Shown in pieces: positions 48,294-56,279 of a stretch of DNA of 64,000 nt. Each line of letters opens with the position of its first letter. Position 1 is the first letter of the stretch. The position numbers were made by a program, and so were the translations under genes. Under the pieces are notes generated by a model that was not told where the DNA came from, ran no database searches, and worked only from the letters and a program-made list of their open reading frames with translations. The DNA is taken from the NCBI GenBank assembly GCA_014650475.1, contig BMVA01000019.1, positions 1 to 64,000 of the forward strand. The letters are read 5' to 3'. This DNA comes from Streptomyces albogriseolus. Its GTDB lineage: Bacteria; Actinomycetota; Actinomycetes; Streptomycetales; Streptomycetaceae.

Positions 48294-48597
48294 CGAGGGC
48301 CTCCGGCGCCCGGGCGTCCTCGTCCTCGTCCTCGTACAGGGCGGGCTCGGCGGTGACGAGCGGCCTGAGCCCGGCGACCAGGCGCTGGAACTCCTCGCTG
48401 GTGACGGCGGCGCGGTGCGCCGCGGCGCTCTCCCACTCGGCGATCTCCAGGTGGACGGCGGGGTCGCCGGCGTGGCGCAGCGTGCGGTGGCCGGCGTAGC
48501 CGGGCTGGGCCGCCATGTACGCGGTGAGACGGGCGCGCACGGCGGCGAACTCGTCCGGGTCGCCGTGCACGGTCAGCTTGTTGACGAAGGTCACCAT
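48283..48597 (-). CDS. Antibiotic biosynthesis monooxygenase (ABM) domain protein
   Basis: A 104-aa cofactor-free monooxygenase of the ABM fold, with the N-terminal strand FVNKLTVHGDPDEFAAV and central GHRTLRHAGDPAVHLEIAEWES. Members such as TcmH and ActVA-Orf6 oxidise anthrone-type polyketides to quinones. The C-terminus is a short acidic tail (EDEDEDA). It lies 28 nt after the acyl-AMP ligase gene and overlaps the hydroxylase gene by 11 nt, giving a tight hydroxylase/oxygenase/cyclase set. Confidence 0.85.
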   Translation of the reverse strand: MVTFVNKLTVHGDPDEFAAVRARLTAYMAAQPGYAGHRTLRHAGDPAVHLEIAEWESAAAHRAAVTSEEFQRLVAGLRPLVTAEPALYEDEDEDARAPEALGAR

Positions 48598-48625
48598 GGT
48601 TGTCTCCTCGGTGTGTCGGGACCGG

Positions 48626-50233
48626 TCAGGCGGCGTTCTCGGCGGCGGCGCTGCGGTGCAGCCGCCGCCGGACCTCGCGCCGGGCGGGTTTGCCGGTGGG
48701 TGTGCGGGGGACGGCGTCGACGGCCTCCAGGCGCCGGATCTGCTCGAAGGGCGCGAGGTGTTCGTTGGCGCGCTCGGCGACGGAGTCCAGGACGTCGAGC
48801 ACGGCGTGCGGGGGCCCGTCGGGCGGGACGGCCGACGGGCGCAGCACGACGCCGGCCCAGACGACGCCGCCGTGCACGGGGTCGGGCCAGTCGGCGACGA
48901 CGCACTCGGCGACCCGGGGGTCCTCGGCGAGGACCCGTTCGACGGCGGCGGGCGAGACCAGTTCGTTGTCGTGCTTGAAGACGTCGTCCAGGCGGTCCAC
49001 GAGGTGGAGGACGCCGTCGTCGTCGAGCCGGCCCACGTCGCCGGTGGAGAACCAGCCCTCGGCGTCGATCCGTGAGGGCTCCTCGTCGTGCAGGTACCCG
49101 GCCATCACCTGGGGGCCGCGCACCTGCAGCTCGCCGACGGCGCCGGCGGGGAGCGGCTCGCGGTCGTCCAGGCCGACGATCCGGCTCTCGGTGCCGGGCA
49201 GCGCCCTGCCGACGGCGCCCCGGCCGACCGGGTCGCCGGGCCGCTGGTTGTGGGCGAGCGGGGACAGCTCGGTCATGCCGTAGCCCTGGATCACGGGGAC
49301 GCCGAGGGCGTCGCGCAGCCGGTGGGCGGCGCTCGGCGCGAGGGCGCTGCCCCCGGACATCACGACGGTGAGCGGTCCGCCGCGCAGGCGTCCGGCGGCG
49401 CCGTCGAGCCGCGGGTCGGCGGCGAGGCGGTGCAGCCGGGCGGGCAGGCCGTAGTAGTGGGTGGCGCCGGCTCGGGCGGCCAGGTCCAGGGAGGCCACCG
49501 GGTCGGGGTCCTGGCACAGCACCTGGTGGGCCCCGGCGTACACCGCCGAGTTGAGGTGCATGGTGTGGAACAGGGGCAGGTGGTTGAGGGTGACGGCGTG
49601 GGGGCCGAGCCGGTGCGCGTGGGCGATCTGGGCGGCGTTGGCGACCAGGTTGCGGTGGGTGAGCCGGACGCCCTTGGGCCGGCCGGTGGTGCCGGTGGTG
49701 AACTGCAGGCAGACCACGGCCGTGGTGTCGGCGCTCCCTTCGCCGAGGCCGAAGGGCTCCTCGGGCGCCGGCCGCAGCACGGCGGCGAGCGGCACGGCGT
49801 CGGCGGGGACCACGCCGTCGTCGGCGTCGGTGACGACGACGGTGCGCAGGGCGGGCAGCCGGTCGCTCAGTTTCGTCAGGCGTTCGGCGAGCGCGGTGGG
49901 CACGAGGGCCGCCTCGACGCGGGCGGCGGTGAACACATGCCGCAGCGCGGCCTCGGACAGCAGGGGGTTGACCAGGGCGACCGTGCAGCCGGCCCGGGCG
50001 GTGCCGTAGTAGGCGGCCGGGAAGACGGCGTCCAGGGCGCCGGCCACCGCGACGGTGGCGCCGCGGCGCACGGTGCGCCGCAGCGCGTGCGCGATCCGGT
50101 CGGCGCCGGCGTCGAGCTCCGCGAAGGTGACGGCGCCGGCGGCGGTGGTGACGGCGCGGCCGTCGGGGTCGCGGGCCGCGGCGGCGCGCAGCAGCCCGTC
50201 CAGGGGCAGTTCCGGATACGTGAAGCCCGGCAC
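48626..50233 (-). CDS. Acyl/aryl-AMP ligase (ANL superfamily)
   Basis: A 535-aa adenylate-forming enzyme. The ATP loop is TTGTTGRPKG, followed by HLPLFHTM, GYGMTELSP, STGDVGRLDDDG and the hinge DRLDDVFKHDNE. The catalytic lysine is in PTGKPARRE near the end. The motifs are those of acyl-CoA synthetases and free-standing ligases rather than DhbE/VisB-type aryl ligases. The GTG at 50233 has an excellent AGGAGGAGG 5 nt upstream; longer in-frame starts lack this. It heads the operon running down to the PPTase and has SARP-like repeats upstream. It could activate a starter acid for the first NRPS, load the free ACP, or charge the A-less module at 6371-13600. Confidence 0.85.
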   Translation of the reverse strand: MPGFTYPELPLDGLLRAAAARDPDGRAVTTAAGAVTFAELDAGADRIAHALRRTVRRGATVAVAGALDAVFPAAYYGTARAGCTVALVNPLLSEAALRHVFTAARVEAALVPTALAERLTKLSDRLPALRTVVVTDADDGVVPADAVPLAAVLRPAPEEPFGLGEGSADTTAVVCLQFTTGTTGRPKGVRLTHRNLVANAAQIAHAHRLGPHAVTLNHLPLFHTMHLNSAVYAGAHQVLCQDPDPVASLDLAARAGATHYYGLPARLHRLAADPRLDGAAGRLRGGPLTVVMSGGSALAPSAAHRLRDALGVPVIQGYGMTELSPLAHNQRPGDPVGRGAVGRALPGTESRIVGLDDREPLPAGAVGELQVRGPQVMAGYLHDEEPSRIDAEGWFSTGDVGRLDDDGVLHLVDRLDDVFKHDNELVSPAAVERVLAEDPRVAECVVADWPDPVHGGVVWAGVVLRPSAVPPDGPPHAVLDVLDSVAERANEHLAPFEQIRRLEAVDAVPRTPTGKPARREVRRRLHRSAAAENAA

Positions 50234-50304
50234 GGCGTCCTCCTCCTCGGAACCGGCCGTCCCCTCCGTCGGGACCGGCGGACGGTCCTCACGCTCCGCA
50301 CGCA

Positions 50305-50333
50305 CGCTCGAAACCCCGTCGAGACCTGCTCGA
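50305..50333 (-). promoter_or_regulatory. SARP-type direct repeats upstream of the acyl-AMP ligase operon
   Basis: On the minus strand, TCGAGCA, TCGACGG and TCGAGCG are spaced by 4 nt (11-bp period). The last is identical to the classical ActII-ORF4/DnrI-type heptamer. Eight nt further lies GAGCGT, usable as a -10, and the ligase GTG is at 50233. Because TCGA is self-complementary, the array can also be read toward the hydrolase on the plus strand, though with poorer heptamers. Confidence 0.55.
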
Positions 50334-50353
50334 GCCCGGCCGCACGGCATCTT

Positions 50354-50398
50354 GAGCCGGCCCTCCGCAGAACCGCGGCGGCGCGGAGGGCCCGGCTC
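50354..50398. repeat. Inverted repeat in divergent promoter region
   Basis: gagccggccctccgc and gcggagggcccggctc form a 15-16 bp stem with one bulged base around a 14-nt loop. It lies between the ligase (minus) and hydrolase (plus) genes. It could be a repressor operator or a leader hairpin for the hydrolase transcript. Confidence 0.5.
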
Positions 50399-50481
50399 CA
50401 GCGGCACGCGGGTGCGGCTCGATCGGAGGGCGTCAGCGTGGCCGCGGAAGGTAGAAACCGGGACGATGGGAGCTCCCCGAC

Positions 50482-51558
50482 ATGACGCAGACGACGATCG
50501 ACCGGCCTGAGGTCTCGGCCCTTCAGCAGGCCGTGCAGCAAGCCGCTGACCGCCTCGTCGAAGCCGGCGCCGCGGGCGTGCAGTTCCGGGTGGCCCGGGA
50601 CGGCGACTCCTTCGTGGTGACCTCCGGCGTCGCCGAGCTGGGCTCCGACCGCCCGGTTCCCGCCGACGGCCGCTTCCGCATCTCCTGCATCACCAAGCCG
50701 TTCGTCGCGGTGGTCGTCCTCCAGCTCGTCGCGGAGGGGAAGATCGAGCTGGACCGCACGGTGGAGAGCTATCTGCCGGGCCTGCTCCCCTACGGCGACA
50801 GGATCACCGTCCGGAACCTGCTCCAGCACACCAGCGGCCTGTACAACTACGCGGACTCGTTCCAGAAGCCGGGCGACCGCTTCCTGCGCGACCGCTACAA
50901 GCACTACGAGCCGGAGGACCTGATCGCCATCGCGGCCGCCAAGCCGCTGGAGTTCGAGCCGGGCACGAAGTTCGCCTACTGCAACACGAACTACTTCGTC
51001 ATCGGCCTGCTCATCAAGAAGGTCACCGGCCGCACCCACCGCGAGGAGATCACCGAGCGGATCCTGCAGCCGCTGGGCCTGACCGAGACGGTGCTGCCCG
51101 GCGACGACCCGGAGATCCCCGGTCCGCACGCCCGCGGCTACATGCAGATCGGCGGCGAGCCCGTCGACGTGACGCTGATGAACCCCTCCGAGGCCGGCTG
51201 CGCGGGCGAGATCATCTCCACCACCAAGGACCTCGACACGTTCTTCGCCGCGCTGTTCGACGGCAAGCTGCTGAACGGGCCGGAGTTCACGGAGATGACG
51301 ACCCCGCTGCCGCCGGAGATGATCGAGAACCTGCCGATGGGCATCGGCTACGGCCTGGGCATCATGAAGCTGGAGAACGACAAGAAGCTGGACCTGTGGG
51401 GTCACGGCGCCGGCATCCCCGGCTACGCCACCTTCGCGGCCACCACCCGTGACCTGAGCGCCCGCGTCCAGCTGTCGTTCACGATCGGGGACAAGGACTT
51501 CGGTCCCGAGGCCGAGCAGGCCGTCATCCGCGGCGTCAACACCGCGCTCTGCGCCTGA
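50482..51558 (+). CDS. Beta-lactamase-fold hydrolase with Cys in place of the catalytic Ser
   Basis: A 358-aa member of the serine beta-lactamase / D-Ala-D-Ala carboxypeptidase family. The YxN motif (Y166-C-N168, in FAYCNTNYF) and the third motif HGAG (308-311) are present. The first motif, normally SxxK, reads C69-I-T-K72; the codon is TGC, and the serine at 68 is one position off. There is no signal peptide, so it is cytoplasmic, unlike cell-wall enzymes. Cytoplasmic relatives in biosynthetic clusters act as esterases, acyltransferases or trans-acting peptide cyclases. A thiol nucleophile would favour thioester or acyl-transfer chemistry. The ATG at 50482 has GGGAG 9 nt upstream. It is divergent from the ligase operon, and the SDR gene follows at 14 nt. 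Confidence 0.88.
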   Translation: MTQTTIDRPEVSALQQAVQQAADRLVEAGAAGVQFRVARDGDSFVVTSGVAELGSDRPVPADGRFRISCITKPFVAVVVLQLVAEGKIELDRTVESYLPGLLPYGDRITVRNLLQHTSGLYNYADSFQKPGDRFLRDRYKHYEPEDLIAIAAAKPLEFEPGTKFAYCNTNYFVIGLLIKKVTGRTHREEITERILQPLGLTETVLPGDDPEIPGPHARGYMQIGGEPVDVTLMNPSEAGCAGEIISTTKDLDTFFAALFDGKLLNGPEFTEMTTPLPPEMIENLPMGIGYGLGIMKLENDKKLDLWGHGAGIPGYATFAATTRDLSARVQLSFTIGDKDFGPEAEQAVIRGVNTALCA

Positions 51559-51572
51559 GGAAGAACTCACTC

Positions 51573-52376
51573 ATGGAGAACAGGGTGAGGAACACGGCGC
51601 GGAATGCGGCGCGGAATACGGCGCCGGAATCCGTGGAAAAGGCCGTGGTGGTGACCGGCGGCGGCACCGGAATCGGCGCCGCCACGGCGCGCGCGTTCGC
51701 CGGCGAAGGGGCGCACGTCCTGATCGTCGGGCGCAGCGAGGCGACCCTGAAGGAAACGGCCGAAGGACACGACCGGATCCGGATTCTGGTGGCCGACATC
51801 CACGATCACGACGCGCCCGATGCGATCGTGGAAAAGGCGCTCGCGGAATTCGGACGGATCGACGTCCTGGTCAACAACGCGGCGGTCACCGGGTTCGCCG
51901 CGCTCGACGGGCTGGACCGGGAGTCGGTGCGCGCCCAGCTCGGCACGAACCTCCTCGCCCCGGTGTTCCTCACCCAGCGGGCGCTGGACGCGCTGGAGGC
52001 CGCCCGTGGCGTGGTCGTCAACGTGTCCTCGGCCGGTTCGCTGGGCCGCCGGGCGTGGCCGGAGAACTCGGTGTACGGCATGGCCAAGGTGGCGCTGGAC
52101 TTCCTGACCCGTACCTGGGCCGTGGAGCTCGCGCCGCGCGGCATCCGGTCGGTCGGCATCGCCCCCGGCGTCGTCGACACCGGTGTCGGGGTGCGCGCGG
52201 GCATGCCGCCGGAGGCCTACGAGGCGTTCCTGGCGGAGACGGCGAAACGGATTCCGGCCGGCAGGGTCGGCCGGCCGGAGGACATCGCCTGGTGGATCGT
52301 GCAGCTGACGCGGCCCGAGGCCGCGTACGCCAACGGCACGGTCCTGGCGGTGGACGGTGCGCTCTCCGTGACGTGA
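51573..52376 (+). CDS. Short-chain dehydrogenase/reductase
   Basis: A 267-aa classical SDR. The NAD(P) motif TGGGTGIG follows a ~25-residue lead, then NNAAVTG, NVSSAGS and YGMAKVAL with the catalytic Ser-Tyr-Lys set, and the C-terminal [10 protein letters not shown]. The N-terminal extension is a repeat ([12 protein letters not shown]) encoded by three 12-bp units. The start at 51573 has GAGGAAG upstream and lies 14 nt after the hydrolase stop, so the two form an operon closed by a strong terminator. It probably acts as a ketoreductase on a pathway intermediate; the substrate is not predictable. Confidence 0.9.
   Translation: MENRVRNTARNAARNTAPESVEKAVVVTGGGTGIGAATARAFAGEGAHVLIVGRSEATLKETAEGHDRIRILVADIHDHDAPDAIVEKALAEFGRIDVLVNNAAVTGFAALDGLDRESVRAQLGTNLLAPVFLTQRALDALEAARGVVVNVSSAGSLGRRAWPENSVYGMAKVALDFLTRTWAVELAPRGIRSVGIAPGVVDTGVGVRAGMPPEAYEAFLAETAKRIPAGRVGRPEDIAWWIVQLTRPEAAYANGTVLAVDGALSVT
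51589..51624. repeat. Three 12-bp direct repeats at the SDR 5' end
   Basis: ggaacacggcgc, ggaatgcggcgc and ggaatacggcgc are contiguous and in frame, encoding the [12 protein letters not shown] stretch in front of the Rossmann fold. Confidence 0.75.
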
Positions 52377-52395
52377 GGGAGCGGACGGCGCACGT

Positions 52396-52430
52396 GGAAG
52401 GCCCCCCGGGCGTCGCCCGGGGGGCCTTCC
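52396..52430. terminator. Perfect 17-bp stem terminator between convergent genes
   Basis: ggaaggccccccgggcg and its exact reverse complement are separated by one base (effective loop about 3 nt). It lies 20 nt after the SDR stop and 39 nt after the methyltransferase stop on the other strand, so it can terminate both. It has no clear U-run, as is common for Streptomyces terminators. Confidence 0.9.
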
Positions 52431-52468
52431 GGCGTTCCGTCCGGCGCGCCGCCGGAACGGGACGGAGG

Positions 52469-53341
52469 TCAGCGGTCGACGGTCGCCGTGACGTAGCGGA
52501 CGGGGACGTCGATGTGGATGACGCCGTCGTCGCCGCGCAGCGCGTCGAGCCCTTCGGTGAGGCGGGTGCGCAGGGCGGCCGCCTCGTCCTCCGGCAGGTG
52601 CTGCCACAGCAGGCGCATGCCCTGCGTGTGCGACCAGGTGACCCAGTCCGCGCCCGACACGGCCGTCATGTCGACGCTCTCGTCGGTGATCTCCACGTCC
52701 CGGAAGCCGGCGGTGCGCAGGGCCGCGGTGAGGTCGGCGGGGTCCTCCAGCCAGGAGTGCAGCTGCTCCCGCAGCCGCTCCGGGTGCCAGGCGGCCGGCA
52801 GGTGCTCCAGCAGCGACAGCGGGATCCACCGGGTGAACAGCGGCGGCAGGAACGGGAAGGTGTCCTGGCTGAACACCGGGCTGGTGAAGGCGATCCGGCC
52901 GCCGTCGCGCAGCAGCCGGGCGTAACGGGCCAGTGCCCCGCGGGCGTCCGGCAGGAAGATCACGCTGTAGCTGCCCACCACGAGGTCGAAGGAGCGCTCG
53001 GGCAGGTCGGGGTGCTCGCCGTCCATGACGCGCAGTTCCACGGTGTCGATGCCCTGGCGTTCGATCTCGCGCCCGGCCTGCTCGATCATCGCCTCGGCGA
53101 TGTCGATGCCGAGGGCCGAGCCCTGCGGTCCGAGCAGGCGGGCGGCCGGCAGCAGGGTGGCGCCGAGGCCGCAGCCGACGTCGAGCAGGCGCTGTCCGGG
53201 GCGCGGCGCGGCCCGCTCCACGAGGCGCCGGCCCATCGGGGTGAAGAACTCCACCCCCAGCCGGTCGTAGGTCGCCGCGGCCCCGTTGAAGGCGGCCGTG
53301 ACTTTCGTCTTGTAGATGTCGGTGGCGGTGGCGGTGTCCAC
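52469..53341 (-). CDS. Class I SAM-dependent methyltransferase
   Basis: A 290-aa methyltransferase of the UbiE/Methyltransf_11 type. Motif I is [13 protein letters not shown], the acidic residue binding the SAM ribose is in GIDIAEAMI, then [16 protein letters not shown] and [12 protein letters not shown] follow. The start is GTG at 53341, with GGAG 6 nt upstream. It is transcribed alone on the minus strand, convergent with the SDR and divergent from the SnoaL gene. The acceptor is unknown; an aromatic polyketide or peptide residue would fit the neighbourhood. Confidence 0.88.
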   Translation of the reverse strand: MDTATATDIYKTKVTAAFNGAAATYDRLGVEFFTPMGRRLVERAAPRPGQRLLDVGCGLGATLLPAARLLGPQGSALGIDIAEAMIEQAGREIERQGIDTVELRVMDGEHPDLPERSFDLVVGSYSVIFLPDARGALARYARLLRDGGRIAFTSPVFSQDTFPFLPPLFTRWIPLSLLEHLPAAWHPERLREQLHSWLEDPADLTAALRTAGFRDVEITDESVDMTAVSGADWVTWSHTQGMRLLWQHLPEDEAAALRTRLTEGLDALRGDDGVIHIDVPVRYVTATVDR

Positions 53342-53431
53342 GGTCAGCTCCGGGTCCTCGTCGGGGGGCGCGGGAAATCGCGAGGTGCACAGGCCATGCT
53401 CCGGTGGTCCTTTCGGAAACCGCTAAAAGCC

Positions 53432-53449
53432 GCGTAGAGGCGGCCTCGA
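53432..53449 (-). promoter_or_regulatory. Possible two-unit SARP-like repeat upstream of the methyltransferase
   Basis: TCGAGGC and TCTACGC on the minus strand are 4 nt apart (11-bp period). A third unit is not convincing. It lies in the 204-nt divergent gap shared with the SnoaL gene, where nothing else clear was seen. Confidence 0.25.
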
Positions 53450-53545
53450 CCGCGGATGAAGGCCGCTTGCCCGCCGTATTCGGCCACCGCAGACTGACGG
53501 CCAGTGTCCCGGCGTCCTGGACCGAGATCCGTGGAGGGGAATTCG

Positions 53546-53980
53546 ATGAGCAGTCAGATAGACGCGGTACGCCGCATGGTGCGGGCGTACAACACCGGAA
53601 ACACCGAGGATGTGGCCGAGTACATCCACCCGGAATACCTCAACCCGGCGACGCTGGAGCACATGGACCTGCGCGGTCCGGATTCCTTCGCGATGGCCGT
53701 GAAGTGGCTGCGGATGACGTTCTCCGAGGAGGCGCACCTGGAGGAGGTGAAGATCGAGGAGCGCGGCGACTGGGTGCGTGCCTATCTCGTTCTCTACGGC
53801 CGTCACGTCGGCAACCTGGTCGGCATGGCGCCGACCGGCCGCCGCTTCTCCGGTGAGCAGATCCACCTGATCCGGTTCGTCGACGGCAAGATCCGCGACC
53901 ACCGCGACTGGCCCGAGTACCAGAGCACCTACCGGCAGCTCGGCTCCCCGTGGCCGGAGCCGAACGGCTGGAGGGACTGA
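53546..53980 (+). CDS. SnoaL-like polyketide cyclase family protein
   Basis: A 144-aa NTF2-like/SnoaL protein with MVRAYNTGNTEDVAEYIHPEY, GNLVGMAPTGRRFSGEQIHLIRFVDGKI and RDHRDWPEY. The histidine/aspartate pair (QIH, HRD) corresponds in position to the acid/base residues of SnoaL, which closes the fourth ring of anthracyclines by aldol chemistry. The ATG at 53546 has GGAGGGG upstream; an upstream in-frame ATG at 53504 lacks one. The next gene starts 2 nt after its stop. SnoaL-like folds are also used for other reactions, so ring closure is an inference. Confidence 0.85.
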   Translation: MSSQIDAVRRMVRAYNTGNTEDVAEYIHPEYLNPATLEHMDLRGPDSFAMAVKWLRMTFSEEAHLEEVKIEERGDWVRAYLVLYGRHVGNLVGMAPTGRRFSGEQIHLIRFVDGKIRDHRDWPEYQSTYRQLGSPWPEPNGWRD

Positions 53981-53982
53981 CG

Positions 53983-54822
53983 ATGATTCTGGTCACCGGA
54001 GCGACCGGCAAGGTGGGCCGGGAGGCCGTGGAACAGCTGGTGGGCCTCGGCCGCCGGGTCCGTGCGCTCAGCCGCAGCCCCGAGGAGGCCGGCCTGCCGG
54101 AGGGCGTGGAGGTCGTCGCGGGCAGCCCCGCCGACCCCGCCTCGCTGGCCGCCGCCTTCGAGGGCGTCTCCCGGGCGCTGGTGGTGCTGTCGGGCGATGT
54201 GGCCGGGGAGGCCCGCAACGTGGCGAAGGCCGCGGCCGGCGCGGGGACGGAGCACATCGTGCTGCTGTCGTCGGCGAGCGTGCTGCACCCGCTGCCGCAC
54301 GGCATCAAGGAGGAGCACCGGGCCGCCGAGGAGGCGATCACCGCCTCGGGCGTCGCGACCACGTTCCTGCGTCCGGGTCCGTTCCACGCGAACACCTCGT
54401 GGTGGATCAGGACGGTGCGGGAGAACTCCTCGGTGCGCGACTGGATCGGCAACAACCCGGGCGCGCCGGTCGACGAGTACGACATCGCCTCCGCGGCGGT
54501 GGCGGCGCTCACCGGGGAGGGGCACGGCGGGAAGGCGTACGTGCTCACCGGGCCCGAGGTGCTCACCTCCGAGGAGCAGGCCCGCGTGCTCGGCGAGGTG
54601 CTGGGCCGGGAGCTGGCGTTCTCGGTGGCCCCGCGGGAGGAGGTCGTGGAGGTCTTCGCCGGCATCACCGGCGACCGTCCGGCCGCGGTCTCCAACGTGG
54701 CGGCCCTGCACAGCCCCGAGGTGCCGTGGGCCCGGCCCACGACCGCCGTACGGGAGCTCACGGGCCGCGATCCGCGCCCGTACCGTCAGTGGGCCGTCGC
54801 CAACGCGGCCCTGTTCCGCTGA
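53983..54822 (+). CDS. NmrA-like NAD(P)-binding reductase 1
   Basis: A 279-aa atypical short-chain reductase (NmrA/isoflavone-reductase type). The dinucleotide motif is VTGATGKVGREAV at the very N-terminus, followed by VLLSSASVLH and FLRPGPFHANTSWW. The canonical YxxxK is absent, as usual in this branch. It is translationally linked to the SnoaL gene (2-nt gap, ribosome site inside the upstream gene) and followed 18 nt later by a second NmrA-like gene. These proteins reduce quinones or enones or act as redox sensors; the role here is unassigned. It shares its length and pattern with the protein at 57323-58186, suggesting duplication. Confidence 0.87.
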   Translation: MILVTGATGKVGREAVEQLVGLGRRVRALSRSPEEAGLPEGVEVVAGSPADPASLAAAFEGVSRALVVLSGDVAGEARNVAKAAAGAGTEHIVLLSSASVLHPLPHGIKEEHRAAEEAITASGVATTFLRPGPFHANTSWWIRTVRENSSVRDWIGNNPGAPVDEYDIASAAVAALTGEGHGGKAYVLTGPEVLTSEEQARVLGEVLGRELAFSVAPREEVVEVFAGITGDRPAAVSNVAALHSPEVPWARPTTAVRELTGRDPRPYRQWAVANAALFR

Positions 54823-54840
54823 GACCGGGAGGCGCGGAGG

Positions 54841-55734
54841 ATGACGAACGACACGAACACGGGCACGGGCCCCGACGGCACCGTCCTGGTGCTCGGCGCG
54901 ACCGGGCAGCAGGGCGGCGCCACGGCGCGTGAACTGGTGCGACGGGGCCGGTCCACGGCGGCCCTGGTGCGCGACCCGGAGTCCCCGAAGGCCCAGGAGC
55001 TCGCCGCTCTCGGCGTGCGCCTGGTCCGCGGCGACATGGACGACGAGGCGTCCCTGCGGGCGGCGATGGAGGGGGTGCGCGGGGTGTTCTCCGTGCAGAA
55101 CTTCATGACGCCCAAGGGGCTGGGCGGTGAGGTGCGCCAGGGCCGTGCCGTGGCCCGGGCGGCGAAGGCCGCCGGCGTCGCCCACGTGGTCTACAGCTCG
55201 GTGGGCGGGGCCGAACGCCACAGCGGCGTACCGCACTTCGAGTCCAAGCGGCACATCGAGCGGTACCTGGAGGAGCTGGGCGTCCCGACGACCGTGCTGC
55301 GGCCGTCGTTCTTCATGGACAACTTCGCCGCGCACGGCCCGCAGAACGTCGACGGGACGCTGGTGGTGCAGCTGGGTCTGAAGCCGGACACACGGGTGCA
55401 GTTCATCGCCGTCGAGGACATCGGCTTCTTCGCGGCGCAGGCCTTCGACCGGCCGGACGACTACATCGGCCGGGCGCTGGAGCTGGCCGGCGACGAGCTG
55501 ACCGCGACCGAGGTGGCTCAGGCGTACGCGGCGCGCACGGGGATGCCGGCGCGGTTCGAGGAGCTGCCGCTGGACATGGTCGCCGCGAACCCGTACATCC
55601 CCAACGCCCCCGAGATCGCCCTGATGTTCGAGTGGTTCCAGGACCACGGCTACCGGGCCGACATCGCGGCGCTGCGCGCCGAGCACCCGGGGCTCCAGTC
55701 GTTCGCGGCGTTCCTGAAGGGCCTCGACATCTGA
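54841..55734 (+). CDS. NmrA-like NAD(P)-binding reductase 2
   Basis: A 297-aa NmrA-family protein with [31 protein letters not shown]-like [25 protein letters not shown] and [12 protein letters not shown]. It is closer to the HSCARG/NmrA redox-sensor branch than its upstream neighbour. The last gene of the SnoaL-NmrA-NmrA plus-strand operon, it is followed by a strong hairpin. The substrate is unknown. Confidence 0.87.
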   Translation: MTNDTNTGTGPDGTVLVLGATGQQGGATARELVRRGRSTAALVRDPESPKAQELAALGVRLVRGDMDDEASLRAAMEGVRGVFSVQNFMTPKGLGGEVRQGRAVARAAKAAGVAHVVYSSVGGAERHSGVPHFESKRHIERYLEELGVPTTVLRPSFFMDNFAAHGPQNVDGTLVVQLGLKPDTRVQFIAVEDIGFFAAQAFDRPDDYIGRALELAGDELTATEVAQAYAARTGMPARFEELPLDMVAANPYIPNAPEIALMFEWFQDHGYRADIAALRAEHPGLQSFAAFLKGLDI

Positions 55735-55747
55735 CGGCCGGCCGAGG

Positions 55748-55795
55748 ACGCGCAGGGGCCGGGACCACCCGCGGGTGGTTCCGGCCCCTGCGCGT
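55748..55795. terminator. Long stem-loop terminator between convergent genes
   Basis: A 48-nt inverted repeat (acgcgcaggggccgg...ccggcccctgcgcgt) that pairs almost to its centre, with one G-T pair. It lies 13 nt after the plus-strand operon and 18 nt beyond the minus-strand SnoaL gene stop, so it probably serves both. Confidence 0.9.
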
Positions 55796-55813
55796 GCGCC
55801 CCGGCAGCCGTGG

Positions 55814-56263
55814 TCAGCCCCCGAGCACGCCGTGGTCGACGAAGCCCAGCTCCTTGAGCATCGGCAGGTAGTTGAAGACGTCGTAGTGCTCGATGATCCG
55901 GCCGGCGTCGTCGAAGCGCAGCTCCTCCAGCATGAACCAGCGGACCTTCCTGCCGGTCGGGGCCTTGCCGAAGAAGTCGCCCAGGTGCGTGGCCGTCACG
56001 GAGATGCGCAGGATGACCCGGTCGCCCTCGGCGACGGCGCTTCTGACGTCCAGGTGGAGGTCGGGGAAGGCGGCGAGCCCGCCGCGCATCGCGGCGATCA
56101 TCTGCCCGGTGTCGACCTGCCGGTCCTCGGAGAAGTGCCGGATGTCCGGGGACCAGTGCGCGACGACGCCGTCCACGTCCCAGCGGTTCCAGGCGGCGGC
56201 GCAGTCGAGCGCGATCTGCTTGTTGCGTTCCTGCACGGTGGTGCCGGTGAGCGTTGCGGTCAT
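55814..56263 (-). CDS. SnoaL-like protein 2
   Basis: A 149-aa NTF2/SnoaL-like protein with NKQIALDCAAAWNRWDVDGVVAHWSPDIRHF and VRWFMLEELRFDDAGRIIEHYDVFNYLPML. It differs in sequence from the SnoaL protein at 53546-53980, so it is not a recent duplicate. The start at 56263 lies 16 nt after the oxidoreductase stop, making it the last gene of the minus-strand operon that begins near 58186 or 60055. It is likely a cyclase/isomerase; the substrate is unknown. Confidence 0.85.
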   Translation of the reverse strand: MTATLTGTTVQERNKQIALDCAAAWNRWDVDGVVAHWSPDIRHFSEDRQVDTGQMIAAMRGGLAAFPDLHLDVRSAVAEGDRVILRISVTATHLGDFFGKAPTGRKVRWFMLEELRFDDAGRIIEHYDVFNYLPMLKELGFVDHGVLGG

Positions 56264-56279
56264 GGCGGAGGTCTCTTCC

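Noticed and set aside
48626-50233. VisB/DhbE-type aryl-acid AMP ligase for hydroxypicolinate
   Set aside because: The ATP-loop and flanking motifs are of the general acyl-CoA-synthetase type, so a specific hydroxypicolinate assignment is not supported. A starter role is kept only as a possibility.
50482-51558. Beta-lactam resistance gene
   Set aside because: There is no signal peptide, the catalytic serine is missing, and it lies in an operon with an SDR in a biosynthetic region.
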